A stretch of DNA of 64,000 nucleotides from Cristatella mucedo (GCA_009760855.2 WPIO01000043.1:560001-624000); one strand, 5' to 3'. Positions 45,180-55,916 are shown, counted from the stretch's first letter. The notes: generated by a model not told the origin, from the sequence alone. Program-made: numbers and translations.

Positions 45180-46284
45180 CTGAATCGCTAACTCGCAGCC
45201 GTGCAAACACCATTCTGTATTTTAGAAGTTTTCTTGACGATCGTTTCTACCGGCTGGGTACGTAAGTCAACTGTTAAAAAAAAGTACTGTGGCTAGAAGG
45301 ACCGCGAGAAATAGCCGTGCTCGAGTGTTTTAATGACCAGCTGTACCAACGCCAGGTAATGGCACTTAGGCTGATAACTGATTTTTCATGGACGTGCTTG
45401 CTCAAGTGTCGCCGAACTCGCCAGATCACTTAGCTTTTAACATTAAGGCTGTCCAGTGATCTCTTGACCGCTTCGTCGCCTTGAACGCCTCATTGCCTCA
45501 TTACCTCATTGCTAGGCGACAGACCAACTACCACCAACCGTGCAAATTGAATACTGCTCATTTTATGTCTGTTCGTGGCAAGTGGCTATGGAAGGGGTAA
45601 CACGACCACATTTTAAAACCATAAAAATGCACTACTATGTTATATTCGGTGAAAAGGTAGATACCCAATATGATGCTACCTACTGAACTCCTAAGCTTTG
45701 GAAAATGCTTCCAGACCATCACGAATGCATATTCGATATGCTAGTGGCATTTTGCTATTCCTGCTTTGCAGTTGCACATGGAAGTCAGTTGTTTGTCCCC
45801 TCCTATCAGTGTAAAGTTGTTTGCCTCTCAATAGTCGCATAGTGTTGTCTTGTCTACCTATCGTACGTATTTAGTTGGCTCATTTCCTTCTCTGTGCATA
45901 ACTGACTGGTTGCAGATGAGTGAGTACGGCTTGGGTACAAGTGGTTGTCTCTTGGTAATCCGGTTAGGTCTGGTTGCCTCGGCACCATTCAGGTGCATCC
46001 CCCTATCACCAAGGGCACTCAATTCACATATAACAATGAATTCATTGTCTGTTATAAAGGCCGCGAGTCCTCTTCAGGTGATGAAGTTTAAAAGAAGTGG
46101 ATTTTTAATTTTAAGCATTTTTTGTAAGTTTTGTCAATCGTCAAAACACGTGATTATGTTGATGTAGAATTTGGTACAAGCCATCAAGTCTCATTTTTAT
46201 AATTCCAAATTCCATGTCTATCGGTTGAGTATCGGCAAAGCTGTAGAATTGATCAAGGCACTATTAACAAGCAGTATAAACTAA
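45180..46284. other. No gene seen
   Basis: Unique sequence. A small frame at 45850-46167 has no motif. Confidence 0.45.
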
Positions 46285-46662
46285 AATATCCAAGCATGAC
46301 TATGAAGTTTACCTTGAAGTCCGTGGTGCAGTGATAAATGCAGTTGCAGATGTTTATTAAAACTTCTGGGGTAGCTCAGGGTCTCGACATTCATCAATAG
46401 TGATGAAAGTTGTGCTTTGACAACCCTTTGCCAACATTCGTGATTCCATCCTCCATAGCAAAACCGAAGTTTTAGCGAGTGCAAAAAAAACAAACGGCAA
46501 CCACGAGGCCAATAATGCTGGCATGTTTGCAGCAGAAGCTGCATAACGCTCATACCGACAATTGCCTTGAAAAAGGCAGTCTTTCTGTTCAGCTCAGACA
46601 GTATACAGTGGCAGACAGGCACGTGAGCAACTCGGCTTACTTTCTAGGGGCTTTCTAATTGT

Positions 46663-47290
46663 CTACATAAATGGTCCATCACTAAAGGAGTATGCTTTAT
46701 CATTGTTTTGCCTTTGTACAGGCTTCCTACGTACACCTTTGTTCTTGAGGTTGTATTTCGCCTTTGCTACATTAGCTTTTTTGGATTGTCTGTCGTAATC
46801 CTTCATGAACAACTTCATATACCTTCCCACAGGAATGCCTAATCTAGTGAACACTGGTAAACGACCACACATTCCTTCATTCTTCTGCAAACAGGCATCA
46901 GCCAGTGCCACTAGAACTGCTGACAAGCTTCCTCCTGTATATTCAGTCTTTCGAGCCTCTGTCCAGATTAGGTTATTGAGAGACTCATTATGGTTTTGGG
47001 TGTGACCATGCAAGCGTTTTTTTTTTTAGGTCACCGGGTAGTCGGTCCTCATACAGATCCTTTGAGGCTTGTTTTATCCCCGGTTTTAGCACGTGATGTC
47101 TTGATACACAGACATATGATTCAGATTCAACTTCAGATTCCATTTCTAGATCGTAATCAGGATCGTCAATTGAGTCTTCTGAATATTCAGATTCACTTTC
47201 AGAACTGGTAATATCAATTGATTCGTCACACGACTCTTCTGAGTTTATCAAATAGAAATTCTTCATGCGATTCAATATCTTCCTTACCAA
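46663..47290 (-). pseudogene. Mutator-like transposase C-terminus, copy A
   Basis: The first frame (47290-46988) has the acidic segment, RHHVLKPGIK again, then 'YEDRLPGDLKKKT'. A run of 11 A (plus strand T, 47019-47029) follows, and coding continues in another frame: 'HGHTQNHNESLNNLIW' (the conserved NESLNNLIW block), 'LADACLQKNEGMCGRLPVF', 'KKANVAKAKYNLKNKGVRRK'. The frame change at the A-run suggests slippage. The end differs from copy B. Confidence 0.8.
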
Positions 47291-47381
47291 ATAGAAGCTC
47301 TTGAAGGCTTATATCGCCTTCTTCTTCTGATTCAGTACTAATAATAGAAGATTCTTCAGACATATATGATTCAGATTCAGG

Positions 47382-48364
47382 TTAGATTTCCGGGTCGTAA
47401 TCAGGATCGTCGATTGAGTCATCTGAATATTCAGATTCACTTTCAGAACTGGTAATTTCAATTGATTCGGCTGGTTTTATCCCCGGTTTTAGCACGTGAT
47501 GTCTTGATTTTGCATGGTCATAAACCGTATTAGTTGCTACGGCTTTCTCATAGGGACATTCAGACGACGCACCTTTCGTACAGAACCAGTGATATGGCTC
47601 CTGATTAGTGGAGAAAGTATGGTAAAAAGATTTCCATACATCCTTCATGCCCTCTAGATTATTCGTATTCTCTGTCACCGCACGGGCAAAGTGTTGCTGC
47701 AACCTACTAGCTATTTGGCCAGTTAGCCCACCCTTTCCACCGATCCCGCGCTTAACCTCTGGGTATTTCGCTTTCTTTCTTTTATGGTTTCGCAAAGCAG
47801 TGCCCAGCCTCTTACTGACATGCACTATACACTCCAGTTTTGTTATTTCTGTCTCTCCATACGGTTTGGCTTTGGTTACACTTTGCCAAGCTTTGGAATC
47901 ACCATCCCCTAGATACCTAACATACCGTGCACCACGGGTTTCTAGCGAGCGTTCAAACATACGTTTTGCCCCTTCCCCTTCCATTGCACCACTTGTGCCA
48001 CTGAAATTTTTATCGCAGTCATGCTCTCCTCGCTTACCAGCTGCACAAACCTTGCATGCTAAGCTGAGCTCTTCTGCATCTAGTGCCTTTCCTGTTTTCA
48101 GGGAAGCGCCTGTTGCTACCCCATTCTTCGATTGAAAGCCACGGGTCCTCCACGTGCCGTCGACGGTGATGGTTATATCACCAGAGTGAGCCAAAGCCTT
48201 CTCTTCTACAGCTCTCACCATTGACAGTGCAGCCTCTTTCGTAGCTGCAGCTGCAATTGCTTTCACACAATCGGTGTAGCGTTTACCAGGGATAGGGGGA
48301 GGCAAATCTAACAACCAAAAAAGTCTTTCAGCCCCTGCTCTTCCTAGCCCAATGCTCCTAGCAG
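47382..48364 (-). pseudogene. Mutator-like transposase core, copy A
   Basis: Motifs in order: 'YAARSIGLGRAGAERLF', 'LDLPPPIPGKRYTDCVKAI', 'ITVDGTWRTRGFQSKNGVAT' (the first catalytic Asp is expected in DGTW), C-x2-C (ACKVCAAG), 'NFSGTSGAMEGEGAKRMFER', 'YLGDGDSKAWQSV' (a second Asp is expected here), 'ECIVHVSKRLGTALRNHKRK', 'SFYHTFSTNQEPYHWFCTKG'. This order matches the Mutator-like transposase domain found in many invertebrates. The frame ends in an acidic stretch (SSESESEYSDDSIDDPDYD) that looks inserted: the motif RHHVLKPGIK just before it recurs after it. Such transposases cut and paste DNA in the nucleus; this copy is broken. Confidence 0.85.
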
Positions 48365-48385
48365 CATAAATTGTTCAGAGGGAGC

Positions 48386-48628
48386 TCAGGTTCTGTCGAC
48401 CTTACACGACCTTTCTTGGCAGTCTCTTCTCTTGTCTTTTTCATTTGCATCTCGCAAGGGTTTCATCTCTTCCCTGCTAGGGGACGGATAGAAAGGCATG
48501 TTAATCTTACTATTTTCGCAAATGCGGCTCCTACGTCTAAGTGCAAGCAGACTCGCTAGACCCACTAAGTCCGTTTCCCTGCAATAGACTAGGCAATTAC
48601 AAGCCGGGCACCGAGCGTAAGCTATCAA
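48386..48628 (-). pseudogene. Mutator-like transposase N-terminus, copy A
   Basis: The frame gives 'RCPACNCLVYCRETDLVGLA', a Cys-x2-Cys start followed by a small hydrophobic/basic region, as in the N-terminal putative zinc-binding part of metazoan Mutator-like transposases. It ends at a stop (VDRT*). The following coding sequence resumes in another frame after about 48365 ('YAARSIGLGRAGAERLFWLL'), so at least one frameshift separates it from the core. Confidence 0.72.
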
Positions 48629-48640
48629 CGCCGTAGCCAG

Positions 48641-49630
48641 TATGGCAATATAAAAAATACGATTTCCGAAAAGATAATTTTCACTCTCTTTCTATTCTTC
48701 GTCTTTCACTGTCAGTCACTTTTTTGGGTGTGGGCGTGGCGAAGGCACCAGCTGGTCTAACCGGCAACGTCCAACACGGTCGGTCGTCCACGTTTCCGAG
48801 GGCCTCTAGAGTACCCTAAGCTACTCACCAAAACTCCATTTACTCGACTTTCATCACGGCCTGCTCACAGCACCACCTGTGCACTGGCTGCATGCATCCG
48901 GCTGAGAGGTCATTGTCCACAGCAACAGCTGTTTGCGGCTTTCCCTGTCTGCGGTTATGCTATAGCTTTACAGTCGTCCGGGGACGCCACCTTTATTACT
49001 TCCGGCTCAGTCACAATCCAAATATCTTAAAATCTTCGATGGAAAAGACTTACAGGCAAGGAACTCGTTGCATTAATAGGCTTCGGCCGTGATGCTACTA
49101 CCAGGGAGTGCCTTGTAGCTAGGCAGCTTGCATCAAACATGTTACATCCGTAATAGGACCTTGCAGGTGCCCCCACACAATTTACTTGTACAGATAGGTT
49201 AATGATTCGTGACGATTATTTACTTCATGTTTCTAGCAAAAAAAGTTATTTGATATATTTCCGGTCTGGCAAATCACTCAGAAATCTGAGTGAAAATCAT
49301 AACAAAGAACGCCAGTGACTCACTTCTGGTATATTTGTGGTTAGACAAGGTCTAGGTCTTTGATCTTTTTTTTATTTTCCAGTTACGTGTCGATCGTCAA
49401 AATTTGGGATTGCATTTCTGACGTATTCATCATTTAAAAGACCACTAAAAATAATATTCATTTTTGACCCAATTTTCGCACTTTACCCCATTAAAAACCG
49501 TCATTTCTGGGCTTGGGATGCCGAGATCGGCAAGGCAAGCTTCATTATCGATGGGTACTCTTGCTCAAAAGAGCAACCTTTTATGCTGGATAGCAAGGAG
49601 CTGCTATTAATTCTGTCATATCTGCAGCAG
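48641..49630. other. No gene seen
   Basis: Unique sequence between Mutator-like copies A and C, without recognisable repeats; it includes a T-rich run (49365-49376). It may include 5' flank of copy A. Confidence 0.4.
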
Positions 49631-49634
49631 CTGC

Positions 49635-49850
49635 AGTTGAAGACATATACATAGCCGGCAGCAAGAAAGCATTCCGACGACGCACCTTTCTTGCAGAGCC
49701 TGTGATCTGGCTCATTGTTTGTTAAGAAAGTGGTATGATTTCCACTCATCGATCCTCAGGCCTTATAGATTTTTTTGTATTGACGGCATGAGCAAAGTGT
49801 TGCTGCAACCTAGTTGCTATTTGGCCAGTTAGCCATTATTACCAATGAAC
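49635..49850 (-). mobile_element. Mutator-like element, copy C (fragment)
   Basis: Minus-strand 'FLTNNEPDHRLCKKGASSEC' aligns to 'FSTNQEPYHWFCTKGASSEC' of copy A. The upstream bases GCAAAGTGTTGCTGCAACCT and ATTTGGCCAGTTAGCC match copies A and B. Only about 200 bases survive; the rest is absent. Confidence 0.8.
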
Positions 49851-50825
49851 TCATCACTAACATTTGGATTAATAGCTGTTCTAATACCTGCTAGGTTTTT
49901 ATTTTGCTTTATGACCGTTTATTATGAGGCCGTGTACGTTATTACGACTCTCAGCCAGCCTGCTGCTATGGAACCAACAGGATAATATTATCAGGCTGAA
50001 GAAATCTGTGTTGACATAAGACCTTACTCGTCACTAGATTTTTTAGCATATTTGCCATTCTATTAACGCGAAGCACAGTGGATTCCTAGCGTTCAACCTT
50101 CCTGGTCAGTTTCACCTAACTGTTCTCGACTCCCTGGCCTCTGTCTTCGTTTGTTCCAAACCTTGCACAACCATTGGTTTAGCCCATCCTGGTCTATGTG
50201 TTGAGGTCTTGCCATCTTGGCTCTACGAGTAGGTGAATGTCCTTGCCTCGCCGAGCTGCCAGCAGCTGGTAGTCCCAATCAGCTCTTTCTAAGTCGTCTG
50301 CAAAGCTTCTCAGTATGGTCCGGGTACCCATGAGCACTTCTGCACACAAGTATAGCTAGTGGCTACTGATCCAGATCTTTTCCAATACTAGCTTTTTTTT
50401 AAGCCAGCTCCCACGGGCTGCAACTACGACACGCCATTTCTACTCGACCCACTTTAAATTTCTCAGATGTATTTCCTTAGTGGTTGGTATCTAGTCTCAT
50501 GCACCTTCCAATGAGCAGTCTTGTCATCGAATGTAACTACCGGGTCGATCACAGGTGCTGTTCTCACAGGATTATCTTCCGTGGGCTCTTGTATGATCAG
50601 GTGTGGCCTTAAGACCTCGGTGTTTGTGCAAGTACCTATGCGGATGACTGGTTCTCTACTGAAAGTAATGCCGTTCCTCTCAGACTTGTCACCAAAGAGT
50701 GTCTTGATATTCGAGGCAGATTAAGTTGCTATATTGCAAGATGTGGCCTACTGTTTCTGCCGTTCGCTTGCACCGGCCTGGTTTGTGCCAGACACGTTTT
50801 AACAACTGCAATGACCAAGAATGAA
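49851..50825. other. No gene seen
   Basis: Unique sequence between copies C and B. No gene signal. Confidence 0.4.
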
Positions 50826-50829
50826 CATG

Positions 50830-52079
50830 GAGTATGACTATGTACTATGTACCCTGAAGTCCGTGGTGCATTCAGTGGTGAATGCAGTTGCAGATGTTTA
50901 TTTAACTTGCTGGAGGAGCTCAGAGTCTCAGCATTCATCAATAGTGATAAAAGTTGTGCTTTGACAACGTTTTGCCAGCATCCATCATTGCACAACCTCC
51001 ATAGCCAAAACCGGAAGTTTTAGCGAGTGCAAAAAAGACAAACGGCAACCACGAGGCCAAAAATGCTGGCATGTTTGCAGCCTTGTTTTGCCTTTGTACA
51101 GGCTTCCTACGTACACCTTTGTTCTTGAGGTTGTATTTCGCCTTTGCTACATTAGCTTTTTTGGATTGTCTGTCGTAATCCTTCATGAACAACTTCATAT
51201 ACCTTCCCACAGGAATGCCTAATCTAGTGAACACTGGTAAACGACCACACATTCCTCCATTCTTCTGCAAACAGGCATCAGCCAGTGCCACTAGAACTGC
51301 TGACAAGCTTCCTCCTGTATATTCAGTCTTTTGAGCCTCTGTCCAGATTAGGTTATGGAGAGACTCATTATGGTTTTGGGTGTGACCAGACGTTTTTGCA
51401 GACGTTTTTTTAGGTCACCGGGTAGTCGGTCCTCATACAGATCCTTTGAGGCTTGTTTTATCCCCGGTTTTAGCACGTGATGTCTTGATACACAGACATA
51501 TATGATTCAGATTCAACTTCAGGTTCCATTTCTAGATCGTAATCAGGATCATCGATTGAGTCTTCTGAATATTCAGATTCACTTTCAGAACTGGTAATTT
51601 CAATTGATTCGGCTGGTTTTATCCCCGGTTTTAGCACGTGATGTCTTGATTTTGCATGGTCATAAACCGTATTAGTTGCTACGGCTTTCTCATAGGGACA
51701 TTCAGACGACGCACCTTTCGTACAGAACCAGTGATATGGCTCCTGATTAGTGGAGAAAGTATGGTAAAAAGATTTCCATACATCCTTCATGCCCTCTAGA
51801 TTATTCGTATTCTCTGTCACCGCACGGGCAAAGTGTTGCTGCAACTGTGCAACTATTTATTTTATTTAGCCATTTGGCCAGTTAGCCCACCCTTTCCACC
51901 GAACCCGCCCTTAACCTCTGGGTATTTCGCTTTCTTTCTTTTATGGTTTCGCAAAGCAGTGCCCAGCCTCTTACTGACATGCACTATACACTCCAGTTTT
52001 GTTATTTCTGTCTCTCCATACGGTTTGGCTTTGGTTACACTTTGCCAAGCTTTGGAATCACCATCCCCTAGATACTCCA
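50830..52079 (-). mobile_element. Mutator-like element, copy B (truncated)
   Basis: Matches copy A from 'YLGDGDSKAWQSV' downstream (minus strand) to the 3' flank near 50840. The N-terminal half is missing: homology stops at 52079 (GATACTCC|ATCC). A 16-base insertion (AACTATTTATTTTATT region, 51851-51870) breaks the frame between 'GGLTGQMAK' and 'QQHFARAV'. The RHHVLKPGIK-acidic-RHHVLKPGIK arrangement is present in its shorter form (51451-51649). Confidence 0.82.
51451..51649 (-). repeat. 38-bp direct repeats around an acidic insert (copy B)
   Basis: GTTTTATCCCCGGTTTTAGC followed by ACGTGATGTCTTGA occurs at 51451-51488 and again at 51612-51649, a period of 161. The ~123 bases between encode the acidic Ser/Glu/Asp stretch. 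In copy A the same repeats are 403 bases apart (47067 and 47470). Confidence 0.92.
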
Positions 52080-52099
52080 TCCTGCTTGTCTAAATCATT

Positions 52100-52330
52100 A
52101 TCGACTTACCCACATGTTACAACAGATGCTGAAAGTGATTACCGTTCATGTCTATGCACTTCTGGGCACGTTGAAGCATGTTAGCCGTTACTGCATGCAG
52201 TTCTTTGATAGTAAAGCTTCGGATAACATTTGTGATGTTTTTTGACCCTGTTTGCACCTGCATTCCTTTTTGCCCTGCAATTTGCCGTAGCTTTAGCATG
52301 GCGGACTTCATGAAATGGCCACGTGCGGAA
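52100..52330 (-). pseudogene. Mariner-like transposase C-terminus fragment
   Basis: Minus-strand frame (52311-52117) ending 'MLQRAQKCIDMNGNHFQHLL' then a stop. The pattern xxMLxRxxxCIxxNGxHFxHLL at the protein end is typical of the DDE_3 (Tc1/mariner-superfamily) transposases. The catalytic core is not present. It directly abuts the truncated edge of Mutator-like copy B. Confidence 0.5.
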
Positions 52331-52684
52331 TCCTCAACATTTATCTTGGTCTAGAGTATAATCGATATTCATTAGTTATTAAAAATTAATTCCGTTATAT
52401 TAAAATAGAAATCGTATTATTAATTATATGACACTTTAATCAGGGACGACTGAACGTAAATTTTGATGAACCCTCTAACCATTTGTCTTGATTAAGGGTC
52501 GGGTCCGCCCACTGAACTTTCTGAATTCGCAGCCGGCTTAAAGAAGTGGGCGTGACCTATGAAGCCTAACCCCCCCTCCCCCCCCCAGAGCTACTAACAT
52601 CATAGCGACTTCTCCAAGCGAGTCCTGAGCCTCAAACGCAGTGCCAACGACGGCGCGAATCATAGGCTGTCATAATCTCGTTCC
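52331..52684. other. No gene seen
   Basis: AT-rich, then mixed unique sequence with a C-rich tract at 52567-52586. Confidence 0.45.
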
Positions 52685-53528
52685 TTAAGCTGCGTTTACA
52701 CGGCAGACTTTTGCAGAGATTTTGGACCGGTTTCCCACACATTTGGGCAACGACGTCATCACACGTCGCAACATTCTGTGGAAAGTAGACAAGTCTGCTG
52801 ACTCTCTAAAAGGATAATCTCTTTCAACTTCTTGGCTCCGCGTTGGTCCAACCGACCAATCAAAACCCCGGGGCTCGTCACATACACCCCACGGCCAAAA
52901 TAAAAGTGGCTGGCATTCGCAGTATCGAGTTAAAATGAGGCGCCCAGAGCAAGTTCTTGAACATAGGACGCCTATGAGTTGTAGCCAAGGCTTTGGCCTT
53001 ATCTAAAAAAAATACTAGCTGACTTATGAGCCTCTTTTATAGCGACAGAAGAGCCTTTACGGCTATCACCACAGCTTGCAGCGGCGATAAAGAATCACTC
53101 GCCGCAGGATTCCAACCCCCCCCCCCCCGACGTCGGGACCGAGGTCATGAAAAGCAACCACCTTACCTAACTGCATAGAAGACACCGTGCCCTGTTTATC
53201 AAATCCACTAACAAACCCGTAACGGCGCACATTACTTAGTACCGCTCACTTTCTAAAAGGGCTTTTTTAATGCGTCTTTAAATGCTTTTCTTTATTTATT
53301 TTCTTCTCGTATTACTCCTCAGTGATGCCTGCAGCGGCGAACTTACCTTGTACAGGTGACGGCATGGCGTCTATCCGGCAACACCTTCTTTCAGGCCAGC
53401 CTCCCGGATTGGAGCGAGGTCTGTGGGCGGTATTAGGTTGGCGAACAAGTCTGTCTTGTAAACGTCATAACTATGAGGAAAGTCGGCATCGGTCAGGGAG
53501 AAAGTGTGTCGTGTAAACGCAACTTTAA
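52685..53528. mobile_element. MITE with TTAA ends and ~24-bp inverted repeats
   Basis: Starts TTAA|GCTGCGTTTACACGGC and continues AGACTTT; ends, reversed, TTAA|AGTTGCGTTTACACGAC and ACACTTT. The two ends match at about 20 of 24 positions with one single-base gap. Both are bordered by TTAA (52685-52688 and 53525-53528), the target duplication of piggyBac-type transposons. The interior has no transposase, so it is non-autonomous. A SINE1 (53005-53170) lies inside; without it the element would be about 680 bases. Confidence 0.85.
53005..53170 (-). mobile_element. SINE1 nested in the MITE
   Basis: Minus-strand SINE1 with the body GCTATCACCACAGCTTGCAG and 5' side CACCTTACCTAACTG. The B-box region is replaced by a run of about 14 C (53116-53129), an unusual local change. 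The tail is short. Confidence 0.85.
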
Positions 53529-54654
53529 ACTCTGCATGCCCCACAACCCTCCAGATCGAATCGCGAAACCTTCCGTGCACACCGGGGGGGGGGCGAGAGA
53601 CGAAACGCAGCTCTCTCGCCAAAGTCGTCCGCCGGCATAATTCCAGAGGGGATAGCTGCGACCAGAGGGTAACTGGACCCGAGATGCACGGCCGCACGAG
53701 CCTGCCCGGCTAATTGTAGCCGCGACGGCGCGGCGCATGCCGCGGCTAGCGATAGCATGCAATACAGCTGGGAGCGGACGCTAAATGCATTTGGGGCGCT
53801 CAATAAATAGGGAATCGCAAAAACTCGCTCGCCCCATCTGTCGACCAGAGCACTCTGCATGTTAACAAGCGATATCGAGTAGCTTTCGGAGTGAGCGTTC
53901 AGAAAGCATTCGCTAAACCGACCTCGCGAGAGCTGCTGCGACCGGATGCGACCGCGGCAGGGGCGTGTGTGCGACGACCGAGAGAAAGTGATTGACGCAA
54001 GGCTGTATTGTTCAGCGAGGTAAGCCTTTCCGACACGAACGGTTAATAAGCCGATCTCGGTTCTTGGTCCAGGAACAAATTGCTCACACTTCGCGGCCCG
54101 TTCGTTGGTTCGAGTGGCCAGCATTCTCTTATTGCTTACTACAGAAAAGTTGTGATAACCCGTAACGCCCTCGTTTCCGCTATCGCTATACTTCCTTTTA
54201 CGTAACGTATTGAGGTATTGAGGTACATTCACAATCACGAGAGGTTACTGTCGGTCGAGCGCCGAGCTATACCGTTGTAGCCGAGTTCCAGGGGTCAGAG
54301 GCCATTTCGCGCCAAGCCCCGCCATGCTCAGGCCGTGCCGCCGCTCGCCATGCCGATGCACCGGGGTAAGGCGAGCGGCCGTCAGGTTAGACCTCTTTAT
54401 AATATCGCATGCACCAACAACAGCAGGGAAACTAAACAAGTCTACAAGTCTACTTACCGTTAGTTAGGGGTCGTGAGTTCGTGGAGTGAATTGGAAAGAC
54501 ATATACGCACGAATAGGCGATTTTTAGTGAACCTCATTCGCAAGCGAACAATGTCGCTTCGCGTCTAGCTCAGTTTTATCTTCACACTCCCTGTAGGCTC
54601 TCTACAAGGCAAGCACTCTTGCGGGAGAAATACGTTCTTGCACTCGGGCTGCAC
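53529..54654. other. CpG-rich stretch, no gene supported
   Basis: Clearly more GC- and CpG-rich than the surroundings ('GCCGCGACGGCGCGGCGC' at 53718). A 237-codon minus frame (53525-54238) and a 64-codon one (54245-54439) show no motif; in such GC-rich DNA long frames arise by chance. A G9-10 tract lies at 53583-53592. A promoter-associated CpG island is possible. Confidence 0.35.
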
Positions 54655-54695
54655 GCGTCTACGCGCTTTATCAAGTGCATTATTATTATTATTAC
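54655..54695 (+). mobile_element. LINE-A tail scrap
   Basis: GCGCTTTATCAAGTGCATTA plus TTATTATTATTAC: only the second hairpin arm and the tail remain. Confidence 0.75.
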
Positions 54696-54759
54696 GTCTA
54701 CAGTGGGGAGCGACCCAAATAAGATGGAGGAGCCCGCCCGAACAACCGGAACCTAGACC

Positions 54760-54915
54760 CTGGCCAGACCATTAGGATTTCGCCTCCACCTTCACAAAAA
54801 GGCAGGAATACCTCGGATCCTAACTCCTGGAGAACTAGAGTTTCGCTTCCACCGTAGAGGCAGGAAAATCTCCACCTACGCAAAAAAGCAGGAAATACTG
54901 GGGACCGCTTCACCA
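54760..54915 (+). repeat. Degenerate tandem repeat
   Basis: 'TTTCGCCTCCACCTTCACAA' with AAGGCAGGAATAC, 'TTTCGCTTCCACCGTAGAGG' with CAGGAAAATC, then a third partial unit CAAAAAAGCAGGAAATAC. Unit length is about 40-65 and irregular. Confidence 0.55.
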
Positions 54916-55074
54916 ACGAAGAAATACCTCATACACACTGCACCGAACTACTTCTAGTTGCAGCGGGCAAATCTTAGGCCGGGATCCGCTTGCCCACACA
55001 CAGACAGAACACAAACTCAAAATGCGAACCACTGGCGGTATACTGCCATATTCGGGGGCGTCCGCCGACTTCTC

Positions 55075-55680
55075 CTGGCGTTGCCTAGCTCTGTCCCGTC
55101 AATCGCCGGCGAGCTTTTGCTCTCGGCACTAAAACCACCATATTTGCTGTAGCGCCCAAAGTGACTGACGCCTTCGGCTTGGACCGCCATCCTCCTTCGC
55201 TTTCAGAGAAACGAGTCCGGCAACTACCTGCGATGGCTTCGAAAACAAAGCCGAAGAAGGAGCTGTGCGAGCGTCGCTCTACTCTTTAATACCAAGCCGA
55301 AACAATGGGGCAAGAGCTTAGTGGTATTGACGGTAAGGAATGACTACCATCACTCGGCCCCCCCCCCCCGAATCAGCAACCCGTCCAGCTTGAATTCCGA
55401 GAAGGTTCCAGACAATTCTTTTTGGACAGAGTTATGGCCGAGGTTGACAGGCCAGCCAACATCGATCAGCCACTCCTGGGGATAGCAGAATGATTGTTAA
55501 GGCCAAATCGCCACAGCTGGTCCCAGAGTTTACCCGGCTCATGCTTAAGCTCGTGCTATCTCACCGTACTGGTGCTTGCTCCTCTGGCTCACTGCTCCAG
55601 GACTTCCAGGAGTTTTCCCCTGCCGAGCAGTTCTCGTTCGCCCTAACAGCGAGCCAAGGCTGGCACTGGGCTACACATGT
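55075..55680 (+). repeat. Repeat-R, copy 2
   Basis: Same landmarks as 39655-40245 (CGCTTTCAGAGAAACGAGTC; ACAATGGGGCAAGAGCTTAG; TTCTTTTTGGACAGAG; GTTGACAGGCCAGCCA; CTCTGGCTCACTGCTCCAGG). It carries about 80 extra bases near the left end and a C13 run at about 55361. Identity is about 75-80% by eye. Confidence 0.75.
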
Positions 55681-55916
55681 AGTGGTACCTACCGTTAACA
55701 CGTGCGACTCAGCCTGTCCACACATGCACAAAGTCTAAAGATACAGCCATGTGCCTTAAAAATATCATGCTATGTGTGCAGCCACTGCTGTTATTACTGA
55801 CCAACGACATCTTTCTTTGCAGCACATCAGCCCGATGGTGGTAACCCGGGTTACCGAATTTCCGAAAGTAGAATCACAATTATTTATTTTGGGGACAGCT
55901 GATCTAAAAAATATAG

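Larger units (their letters stand above)
46285..48640 (-). mobile_element. Mutator-like element, copy A (broken)
   Basis: The longest of three remnants. On the minus strand it covers a transposase from its Cys-rich N-terminus (48628) to its C-terminus (46663), then a 3' flank to about 46290 that is shared with copy B. Relative to copy B it has about 175 extra bases at 46535-46710 and an enlarged acidic segment at 47105-47470. Terminal inverted repeats could not be recognised. Confidence 0.82.

Noticed and set aside
47647-48135. 162-codon plus-strand frame opposite the Mutator-like core
   Set aside because: It is the antisense shadow of the transposase frame. The minus strand carries the recognisable motifs.
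53525-54238. 237-codon minus-strand frame
   Set aside because: It lies in CpG-rich DNA where stops are rare, has overlapping frames on both strands, has no domain, and its end falls in a MITE border.
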